Below are positions 25,841 through 35,018 of a stretch of 64,000 nucleotides of DNA, piece by piece. This DNA is from Homarus americanus (Eukaryota > Arthropoda > Malacostraca > Decapoda > Nephropidae). The stretch is taken from positions 3,951,738 to 4,015,737 of the forward strand of contig NW_024725489.1 in NCBI RefSeq assembly GCF_018991925.1, read 5' to 3'. Both the position numbers and the translations under genes were made by a program. Position 1 is the first letter of the stretch; the number at the start of each line of letters is the position of its first letter. The notes beneath the pieces are model-generated. The model made no database searches, was not told the origin of the DNA, and saw only the letters and a list, made by a program, of their open reading frames with translations.

Positions 25841-26582
25841 TAATAATTTTGAATGCTAATGATTGGAGAGGGAGAAGCGGCAGGTATAGTTGTATCTTAA
25901 GCCAAGTAAGAATATCTTGACACATAAACAAGACTGAAAGGAACTCGAGTTTACGTCCGTCATCAGGGAATGGAAAGTCCTTCACCACCATGAAACTAAA
26001 CAACGAGTAGAGGAGAAGGAAGATGTAAGAAGCATAGATGAATAATACCTGATAAATGAAGAAAAATGGTCAGGCTGTATTAATTGTGTAATGAGGTAAT
26101 GACGGCCCTGGTTATGGTGGACAGGTCGAAGAATCACACTGGTGCCACTTCTACTCATCTGTCTGCAATGAGTTAGGCCGTACTTTTAGGGTGCAAGGCT
26201 TGTGATAGGTTGGGTAGAGCAGCAGAGGGACGTCATGATTGGTTTAGAGTCCATTAGTCCATCAGTGGTTAGTCAGGGAAGGTCTTTCACTTCACCCACA
26301 CACACCATACACTAGATTTGGATTGAAACTAGTTAAACCATAATTAGCTACGGTACCTTTTAATATACGATGATAAAACAGCAGTAAAGGGATGTTTTGT
26401 TGTCCGTAAGATATTATTGTACCTTGTTTCGTATTTATAGGCAGCTCTTGGCGCACCTACTAACATTGTTCCTTTAATGTGGTGGGAGATGTTTAATGTA
26501 TGGTAGTGTTGAGGGGCAGCTTGTGGGGAGAAGACATCACTGCTGGTTGTCTGGTGTATCACTGTGATGATTGACTGTTGAG

Positions 26583-26826
26583 GTGTATCAACCTTTAGCA
26601 GCCGACCCACAGGTGTGTGGCGGCGGCGGCAGCGATGGAGGGCCAGGGCCAGTCCCATGCAGGCATAACTTCAACAGGAAGCCAAGGGCCGTCCCTAGCA
26701 GAGGTGGCGGCACAGCTGCCTCCAGCACCCTTGGAGGGAGGACCCACTCACGAACAGATCCAAGCTATGGCTCAAAGTCTGGCCCAATCCCTGCCATCCT
26801 TCCAGTCCTTCCCTGGGCTGGAGTAA
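26583..26826 (+). pseudogene. Finger-less copy of exon G tail
   Basis: From about 26583 the sequence matches exon G after its fingers: first 'PLAADPQ' versus 'PLTVDPQ' in the original frame, then a 4-nt length gain near 26645-26665 that shifts the frame. From there the original frame continues as ITSTGSQGPSLAEVAAQ to TAA 26826, with the last 45 residues identical to exon G. No zinc finger precedes it. It is therefore a truncated, frameshifted duplicate. One alternative is noted: 'gtcccatgcag' at 26652-26662 would be a phase-1 acceptor that restores the tail frame, but it lacks a good pyrimidine tract. Confidence 0.75.
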
Positions 26827-27774
26827 CACACTCACCCCGGTGCCACTCATGAGGACATGTGATATATCAGTATTGACATGTGATAGTGTTGTTGGAGCTG
26901 AGTAACCCCGGAGTGTTGAGAGGCCAAGTCTTGTGCCTCACGTGAGCGCCTCCACACCAAACAGCCTTACACTTGACACTCCTTCCCTCGCGTGCCGCCT
27001 CCCCTAAACACAAACACTTTACATTAATTTCCTAGTATCAAGGTGTCATTCGTAAACTTCCATTGTCAGTCTGCATAATTCCTCATGACCACTTGGTCCA
27101 GTAAGTAATGTGATTACCAAGTATGAGTATTTTTGGTATCGTGTGTCAACAGCCAACACAAACGCTTATCTGACTGACAGCCAGCCAGTGTCACGTGTAA
27201 GTTCAGCCTCCCACTCCCTGTTCTCAGTGTTATTTCCACTCTTTAGTCATTATAACTCTTTTTATTTCCACTATGGTCATTATTACTCGTTCTATCTCCA
27301 CTCTCCAGTCATTATTATAAGTAATAAAAATATCAACTCCCTCTAGTAAATAAACGCCGCCAGTGGAAATTGTTATTTTGTGTTAGACATAATGTTCTCC
27401 GTCTTGTTGCCACTTGTCGAACTGAGGTTGTGTTGAAGGTGGATGACGAAGATAACATAATGCTGCAACTGTTGTCCATAACTCTCAGTTATAATCAGTG
27501 AACTTAAGGTTGTCCCAGTGTAGCGCGGAAACATGATAAATGTTAGAGCGGATCACTACGCGGGGAAGGCCTTAGGGCAGTGTGGTATAACTGGCCAGGT
27601 TCACCTTGAGGTGAACATAGACATCTTGTAAACCATATTGAAAAAGTAATTGTTGGTGACAATTATGTCGATGGCATACATGTAGATTAATGTTATCTCT
27701 CAGTATATAAAAAAGTGCACAGTTGTTAACGCATGTTAGCTCATACAGTATATTGATCGCACTTACTTTTGCAG

Positions 27775-28380
27775 TCAAGGAGACTCATAAGGAAGAGTCG
27801 CGCGAGAACCGTGGCCAGACCAAACTGCATTATGATTTCTTGGATATTTATGAATACGTGACGAAAAAGAAATACCCCGCTACTCTTCAAAGCAAGGGAG
27901 AGAAAGCAAGTTTTAGGACAGCTACCTCAGCATTCTCTGTACATGACGGGTGGCTGTACTACAACCGCAGGTGTCTGGACGGAGTAGTCAAGCAGGTTCG
28001 TCAGTGTGTTAGTCCTGTACTCACTGTTTGACAAAAGAAATATTTGAGAAAATATTATTGATTGTTCAGTATATATGACCATTAAGAAGTGATATACACA
28101 GACACGCACGGTCCCCGCCTTCCAGTGGTGTATATAACTGGATACATTTTTGTTCCAGCTCCCGGTGGTCTGGAACACAGAGGAAGTTAAGTCCGTCATA
28201 AAAGAGGTACATGAAGGTGGTGGTGACTCACTAGAATCCAAGAGTGTGTTGAGTCACCATGGATTAGCTTCCACTATTTCTCTCATCACAAACAAGTTCT
28301 ACTGGCATACTATAGAACGAGACGTGAGACTTTACGTACAGTCTTGTCCTCAGTGCCGGCAGGGTCTGACCTCTACATGA
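27775..28380 (+). CDS. Two-exon alternative terminal unit: integrase-type H2C2 module, copy 2
   Basis: Exon 1 (27775-27995) and exon 2 (28159-28380) reproduce the unit at 23294-23899, with the same phase-1 acceptor 'acttacttttgcag', the same AAGCAG|GTTCGT donor, a matching intron and the same TGA. The only amino-acid change I see is in the zinc knuckle: C-R-Q-C in copy 1 is C-P-Q-C here (codon cct at 28348-28350). C-P-x-C is frequent in integrase H2C2 domains, so this copy may hold the ancestral residue. Both copies have intact frames and splice sites. The near-identity of exons and introns cannot by itself separate selection from very recent duplication. Confidence 0.7.
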
Positions 28381-28893
28381 TTTGTGGCGTATGTATAGTG
28401 CTATAGGTCCCCGCCTGTTGGCCTGTATATAACACCTGTACCTGGTGGCCTACGAGAGAACTACAACATGTTGTTAAGTACAAAAAAAAACCCGCAGCGT
28501 TAGGTCCTCCTCCTGGTCTACCGCTGCCTGGGTAATAGTGTTCCCGGGTATTTCTCTTGTATAGGTTATTACGCTCCACATGAAGTGTCTTAGGTTCTGC
28601 TGTATCGTAATACATTTGTTAGTCTTGTGACCATTTGAAAAGTTCATGGAGAACTTTTTGCATTTCTGCCATGTCTTCTATTATTTACCGCAAATCTTTG
28701 TATCTTTCGTAAACTTGATGTGTTGATTCGATATATTTTCACCTTTATCGTTGACGCAGATGAGAAACAGAATGGCACCCTTGTGATACTCCGCTGAGAA
28801 CCTCTTACCAGTCTGGTACTATATTTATAACCACTTTTTGATACTTGTCCTTGAGCCAGCGTTTAAATCACCTCAATTTATGCCTGTGATATT

Positions 28894-28970
<77 letters not shown>

Positions 28971-28984
<14 letters not shown>

Positions 28985-29437
28985 AAGCGGTTTATTAATA
29001 GAGTTGCAGCCGGTGGCTGAAAATATACAGACTTACATTTGATTTAGACATAATGATATAATATGCATTGAATACATTTACAGGGCTGTACAGTACATAA
29101 ATCAGGAGTTGTTTATTATTTTAACAATAGATGGGATGGTGCTGTTGTTATATCTATCGGTGCGGGCTCTTATGGGCTGAATTTTGTTGTAGTGGCGGAC
29201 TGCGCCAGTTGGGTGGGGGGCTGAAGGTGGCTGAAGGTGGCGATGACGAGGGTGGTGCAGTAGTCCACTGCCAAACCTTTCCAGTGCTTGGTGGTGGAGG
29301 TCACTGAGGGATGGCATTTCCAGGGTGGAGAGAGCGTTGGTGTAGCCGGAGTATTCTGTGCCGAGCATGATTCTGCAGGCCCTTTTCTGTACCTTCTCTA
29401 GCTGACGTCGTTGGGTGGAGTTGTGTGTGTGTGACAA
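28971..29437 (-). mobile_element. 5'-truncated LINE (jockey/CR1-like) reverse-transcriptase C-terminus
   Basis: The minus-strand frame 29437-29102 encodes 111 residues matching the C-terminal region of jockey/CR1-type non-LTR polymerases: QLEKVQKRACRIMLGTEYSG, then a block containing ERFGSGLLHHPRHRH, and RARTDRYNNSTIPSI near the end. The element ends, on its own strand, in a TTATTA-type tail (28971-28986 on the + strand). Only the 3' portion is present, as usual for non-LTR insertions, so it cannot mobilise itself. Confidence 0.85.
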
Positions 29438-31868
29438 TTTAAATGATACTGTGTGTTATTATCAAGGGTTTAATTCATACATTTACCATATAGAGAAGCG
29501 TGAGTGACCTGAACTATTTTCCCCGTCACCATAAGTTACGGGTACAATACTGTATCGTGTACTGTACTGCAGTACTGTACTCGCTGTGTAGCGGGCGGGT
29601 GGGCCAGGGTTTATTGCTCTCTGAAACTTGATTTTTGATGATGGAGTGTGACAGTATTATGTGTGTGGACATGTCCTGCGACGTGGAAGCTTTCTCTTCA
29701 TTTTTTTCTGATTTGTGAAGATCAAAGATCAAGGTGCCGCCGAAGCGCGTGTTCCTCGGATATGAAGTTGAAACTGGACGCAATAGTGTCCAGGTGGTTT
29801 AATTATCTAACCCATTTTGTTCATAGAATGGTTTGGAGCTGTACATGTAACGTACCGACACACTCACTACTGTGCCGCTTTGTGTGTGATGAGGGGGGGG
29901 GGGGACTCTTATTATATTAACTGGCGTAGGACCAGCCTGGCCTGGCCTGGCCTGGCCTGGCCTGTGTGTCTTTGTATAATGTGACCTTGACGTTGACTTG
30001 GGAGTGAGTGCTTCAAGACTCATAATTTTTGCGTGAAGCCAACGTCCGTTATGGCGGCTACGGTAGCCGCAGTTTCGTTTTAGCGCTGTAACAATATATT
30101 TGAACGAATAATTGATATTGAATTGTTTATTACATCATGACATCAATTCATACTTGATAAAGTACTGTGCCCCTTGAGTGGTTAATATTCTAAACGTTAT
30201 AGACATTTTATTAAGCATTGGATTTTGATAAAACTTTGTACTGTATCTCCTGTACACCTTCTCAGGTGTCTTGAACAGTCTATTAATAGTGGGCGAGATT
30301 AAATAATCCTGGCTCTTAACTGGTAAAATTCCTGAACACTGGGAGCGTCAGTAAGGAGCAGCTCCTCACACACACGACACATGTATTCTTTTCTTGAGCC
30401 TTCACTTGAGTCTCTGCTTTCTCACCATTGTTTACCTTGACAGGTCTGGCACCCTCCGGTAGTCGTGCTGGACAAGTGAAGTTCGCTGTAATTTTTTAAT
30501 TATTTTTTCTTCGTTGCCACCAACACCTTGACCATCAAATTAAAAATTTAATGCTTATGGCCGATCTATAATGTACATGATAAGTTGAGTATTTCTGGTC
30601 CAGTTTTGATCAGGGTTTACGTAATGACTTATATAGTATAGAGTGGTAGTGATGATGAGGCCGCTGCCATTCATGGTACTGTATATGTAGTGTGTAGTGA
30701 GGCTGTGTTGTGCTTGGTCGACAACTTATAAACTTCACAAAATGGTGAAAGACTATAATGACGTTCAGTGTGGTGTTGCGTGATACAGCCGCCGTGATGA
30801 GTGAGAGTTAGTCCCATAGACCTGACGTCCCGTAAGGGGAAGTGCCAACACAGCACACTGAAGACCAAACCTTGTACATAAGGAGGCAGTGGGGCACCAC
30901 TGCACACAACCGCTTTCACTTCCCTAACTAAAATCGGGTCAATTGGGGGTGCCTTGGACGCAGGAGGTAAGCACTTGGCCGCAATATCTGTCTGTTATGA
31001 AGATGCTTCATTTAGGCAGACCAACTGTCTCATATCGGATATTTCATATTGGTGTTGCAGTCACACCCGGGCTGAGTAATACTGGCCACTTGGGACCTAT
31101 TGCTGTGGGTGTGACACCTTGTTGACCGTGAACGTGTGTGGCAACCCTTTACACGCCCTCACTAAAGGCATACAGTAGCCTAACACCCGGGCGCCGGGAA
31201 CTCATGGGCTAACATTTTCTCACAGACGCGTGGAGAGTTACAGAAGTGAGGCATCAGTGTCTTTTGTCTTTGTTTTTATATAAAGTTCGTATTTTATCAT
31301 TTAGTTTGGCATTAAAAACTGTTCTGTAGAAAATCAGGTTTCCTTTAATTCAAAGAAGACCAATAAAATAATTTTTGGTAATAAAAACAAATATTTCATT
31401 AGTGTTGCCCCTCCAAGGTGATGTAATGTTAGCACAGAGTGACACTGGGTGGTGGGGGGACAACACTATCCGCCGCCACCATTAATGTCATGTGTTGACC
31501 TCAGACAGCTTGTCCAACTAAAGGGAACAGTAAACGTGGTCATTGGTCATGATTACCCCACATGACCTTGCACAATCCATGACCCATATTGACCCCCACA
31601 GTCATTGTCATCAAGTAACCACTTCAGTGTAACACTGACCGTAATGGATCTGTAAATAGCACTTGTGACTATAGTGTGTTAAAACATGAGTCACATAGCC
31701 AGAGGGAGCCCGTGCTCTTTATTAGGTTTATTCAATATTTAGCTGGACGCTCGGACTCCTGACTTCAGAACAACGTCTCTTAGCAAAATTCCGTCACGTG
31801 CCGCCGGGTAAACAAGGTTTAACTCTTGTCTCTCGACTCAAAATCGTGCGTCAGGACCACTGCTGGTG

Positions 31869-32090
31869 TGGTGCGTCGGTGCCTCCCTCAGGTGCCGCCA
31901 CCACCACGCCCCTCACTCGTGTCCTCCTCTACTCTACCGCCTGACTCTTGTTTCTCTTGTACATAAATCCAGTCGCTTCCTCCTTATCGCCCGCTTGATG
32001 CCGCTCTCATGTTTAATAATAGATCTTAATAAAAACTATTTTAGATAAACTCTTTGTATATTTTCCTGTACTGTCAGGTGTTAATGTGGT
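31869..32090 (+). repeat. Duplicated 3'-end-like segment, copy 2
   Basis: This is a near-exact copy of 25055-25275 with AATAAA at 32028, followed by a degenerate TGG/TGA-rich repeat to about 32440. The flanking sequence to the left is unrelated to that of copy 1. Confidence 0.75.
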
Positions 32091-32439
32091 TGTGTGGTGG
32101 TGATTGTGAGTTATTGGTTATGTTGTGATTGTGGTATTTGTTTGGTAGTGACAGTATGGTGTTAACGTGGTTGTATGATAGTGGTAGTGTGGTGGTGATG
32201 GTAGCGGTTGTGTGATGGGGTTGTGGGTTGGTAGTACTGGTTGCGGTGGTCGTATTGGTTATGATGATGCAAGAGAATGTGGTAGTGGTGGTTGTGAGTG
32301 TGATGGTGGTAGTGGTAGTTGTGATGATGGTAGTGGTTGTGGCGATGGTAGCGATTGTGATGTTGATAGTGGTTGTGTGATGGTGGTAATGGTTGTTTAA
32401 TGGTGGTAGTCGTTGTGATTGTGATGGTGGTAAGGGGCA

Positions 32440-33575
32440 GGTTGTGGAAGGGGGAGGAAAGGGGCAGGTCAATGTTGTTGTTGTGAGTGAGTGTTAAGGA
32501 AGGGTTGTTGTTGGGGTGGGGAGGGAGGGAAGGTCACTGTTGTTGTTGTGAGTGTGTGTTAGGAAGGTTGTTGAGGGGGAGGGGCAGGTCGCTGTTGGTG
32601 TTGTTGTGAGGAGTGTTAAGGAAGGTTGTTGAGGGGAGGGCAGGTCGCTGTTGGTGTTGTTGTGAGTGAGTGTTAGGAAGGTTGTGGAGGGAGGGGGCAG
32701 GTCACTGTTGTTGTTGTGAGTGTGTGTTAGGAAGGTTGTTGAGGGGGAGGGGGCAGGTCACTGTTGGTGTTGTTGTGAGGAGTGTTAGGAAGGTTGTGGA
32801 GGGAGGGAGGGCAGGTCACTGTTGTTGTTGTGAGTGTGTGTTAGGAAGGTTGTTGAGGTGGGAGGGAGGGGGCAGGTCGCTGTTGGTGTTGTTGTGAGTG
32901 AGTGTTAAGGAAGGTTGTTGAGGGGGAGGGGCAGGTCACTGTTGTTGTTGTGAGTGAGTGAAGGTTGTGGAGGAGGGGGCAGGTCGCTGTTGTTGTTGTG
33001 AGTGAGTGTTAAGGAAGGTTGTTGAGGGGAGGGAGGGGCAGGTCACTGTTGTTGTGAGTGAGTGTTAAGGAAGGTTGTGGAGGAGGGGGAGCAGGTCGCT
33101 GTTGTTGTGGTGAGTGAGGAAGGTTGTTGAGGGGAGGGTTGGTAAATGTTGTTGTGAGTGAAAGGTTGTTGAGGGGGGGGGTTGTTGAGTGAGTGTTGAA
33201 GGTTGTTGAGGGGAGGGGCAGGGTTGTTGTGAGTGAGTGTTAAGGAAGGTTGTGGGGGGGGGAGGGGCAGGTCACTGTTGTTGTGAGTGAGTGTTGGTTG
33301 TGCAGTAGTGTTAAGGAAGGTTGTTGAGGGGGGAGGGGTTGGTAAATGTTGTTGTGAGTTAGTGTTAAGGAAGGTTGTTGAGGGGGAGGGGGCAGGTCAC
33401 TGTTGTGGTTGTGAGTTAGTGTTAAGGAAGGTTGTTGAGGGGGGAGGGGTTGGTAAATGTTGTTGTGAGTTAGTGTTAAGGAAGGTTGTTGAGGGGGAGG
33501 GGGCAGGTCACTGTTGTGGTTGTGAGTTAGTGTTAAGGAAGGTTGTTGAGGGGGGAGGGGTTGGTAAATGTTGTG
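32440..33575. repeat. G-rich minisatellite with 111-bp higher-order dimers
   Basis: Units of about 55-60 nt contain 'aaggaaggttgttgag', a G-tract of 4-8, 'ggcaggtcactgttg' and 'ttgtgagtgagtgtt'. At the right end, two monomer types alternate: 'ggtaaatgttgttgtg' recurs at 33341, 33452 and 33563, exactly 111 nt apart. Several closely spaced G-runs could form G-quadruplexes on the + strand. Confidence 0.92.
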
Positions 33576-33769
33576 AGGGGTTGCATCACCACACCACATG
33601 ACGTGCCTGGTGACCCTCATAGCCCCGCCGTGTGTCTCACTTGTCTACTATCCAGTAAATGTTGAGTTTGTGGTGTTGATAGAAGAACAGACATTTTAGT
33701 ATGATGTAGAGTAGGTTGACCAGGGTAGAGGTCACTGACTGACTAGGGCATGTTTATAATTCGTTGCAG

Positions 33770-34008
33770 GGGTGTTAGCGGGCGGTGGCGGCTGTGGGTC
33801 TGGAGCATGGGAGGGCCCCGCCGCGTGCCCGGTGTGCCTCAAGGTGCTGTCCAACAAGTACAACCTGAGGACGCACATGGAGGACAAGCATTCCCCCCTG
33901 CAGCACGTGTTCCCCTGCCCCATATGCTGCCACGTGTACAAGACCCGAAACTCCCTCCACAACCACTACTCCATGCGTCACCGCGGACTTAAGATGCCCA
34001 AGATGTGA
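33770..34008 (+). CDS. Alternative terminal exon H: paired C2H2 fingers
   Basis: The acceptor 'aattcgttgcag' ends at 33769; the exon opens GG|GTG|TTA (phase 1) and stops at TGA 34008, giving 79 residues. A short Gly-rich lead is followed by finger 1 (20-41), starting CPVCLKVLSNKYNLRTHMED, and finger 2 (50-71), starting CPICCHVYKTRNSLHNHYSM. The linker is 8 residues (SPLQHVFP) and an 8-residue basic tail ends the protein. It is closely similar to exon I, 0.8 kb downstream, in linker, finger 2 and the HRG-(L/V)-(K/R)-MP end, so the two are tandem duplicates. AATAAA at 34189 supplies a short 3' UTR. Confidence 0.9.
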
Positions 34009-34188
34009 ACCTCTCTCACTCCTGCTCTACCCTATTGGCCCTTCCCTCTCAACACCAACTGAAACCGTTTTATACCTGAGAAGAAAAGTCCTAGAGATAC
34101 AAACAGTTAATTTCATTGTGAAGAAGAGTGTGATGGGAGGTGTATGTGGTGGTCGAGACGTTCATCAAGTGATCCTCGTGTTCGTGTT

Positions 34189-34194
34189 AATAAA
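34189..34194 (+). promoter_or_regulatory. Polyadenylation signal AATAAA for exon H
   Basis: A canonical hexamer lies 181 nt after the exon H stop and upstream of the exon I acceptor, as expected for a separate terminal exon. Confidence 0.65.
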
Positions 34195-34764
34195 CTAACA
34201 GTCATCCCTTCTTTTGGATACTTGATATTTTATAACATACAAGTAGTGCAATACTCATCGGTGGCAAGTCTTAATAATGGGATGTGTATTACAATGGGGA
34301 GGAGGGAGGGAAGCGGAGACGGAGGGGGGCGAGGTTTGGTATGTAGGGCAGGTGGGAGTGGCGGGCGGGGGCAGCGGAGGCAACCTTGTCAGTATCCCGG
34401 ATATTGTCGCTCGCTCCCGCACCGCCCCCGCCCCCTCCCTCACTCCTTACACCAACTCCCCCTCCTTCCCTCCCTCCCCTCTCGCTCTCCCTCCTTCTCT
34501 CAAACAATTGGCACTGACTTTTTCTGGATATATTCATCTTGAAAAGGAGTACATTAATCTGGATTTAAAAACTAATTAGATATTCTTTATTTCTTATTAT
34601 TGACCTGTGAGGAGTGCATTGTAGAGGCGGCAACAAGAGCAGTGGAAGCAGACTGTATACGTAGGTGTGAGTAGGGACAGACATGTGGTGTGTGTTGGGT
34701 GTGGGCATGAGGTGGGTTTGTCCGGTAACAGAGTGTAACGGGCGCACTGTTGTTGTCATTGCAG

Positions 34765-35018
34765 GCGTGGGCGGGTTTCTAGGAGACAACAAGCCCAAGT
34801 GGCAGTGCCCAGTGTGCTACAAGTTACTAAGCACTCGCTCCAACTTAAAGATCCACGTGCAGGACAAACACTCGTCGCTGCAGCACGCCTTCCCCTGCCC
34901 TGTGTGTGGCCACGTCTACAAGACACGCAACTCCCTCCACAACCACATGAGCATCCGCCACCGAGGCGTTAGGATGCCACCGCCACCGCCGCCTGCTCCA
35001 CCACACCCGCTCCCGTAA
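34765..35018 (+). CDS. Alternative terminal exon I: paired C2H2 fingers
   Basis: The acceptor 'gttgtcattgcag' ends at 34764; the exon opens GC|GTG|GGC (phase 1) and stops at TAA 35018, giving 84 residues. Finger 1 (15-36) starts CPVCYKLLSTRSNLKIHVQD and finger 2 (45-66) starts CPVCGHVYKTRNSLHNHMSI, with an 8-residue linker and a Pro-rich tail. Finger 2 is nearly the same as in exon H, but finger 1 has TRSNLKIH where H has NKYNLRTH. This suggests that after tandem duplication, change was concentrated in finger 1. No AATAAA was noticed just downstream. Confidence 0.9.

Larger units (their letters stand above)
24391..26582. other. Non-coding sequence between the two duplication copies
   Basis: This contains (AT)n at 24899-24976, a duplicated 3'-end-like segment (25055-25275), a TGG/TAG-rich minisatellite at 25445-25840, and otherwise unremarkable sequence. 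No exon is recognised. Confidence 0.55.
26583..28490. repeat. Segmental duplication, copy 2
   Basis: This is the counterpart of 20595-24390. It begins within the tail of exon G, without the zinc fingers, and runs through the 3' UTR and the H2C2 exon pair. The 30-nt minisatellite and about 0.2 kb after it are missing, as is the 381-bp element. Sequence identity is very high from about 26680 onward, while the first 90 nt are clearly more diverged. Confidence 0.9.
28381..33769. other. Non-coding interval with LINE fragment and G-rich repeats
   Basis: After the end of the duplication (about 28490) this holds (AT)n at 28897-28970, a minus-strand LINE fragment (28971-29437), a (GGCCT)n run at 29935-29960, unremarkable sequence from 30000 to 31860, the second duplicated 3'-end segment, and the G-rich array at 32440-33575. 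No exon is recognised. Confidence 0.55.
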
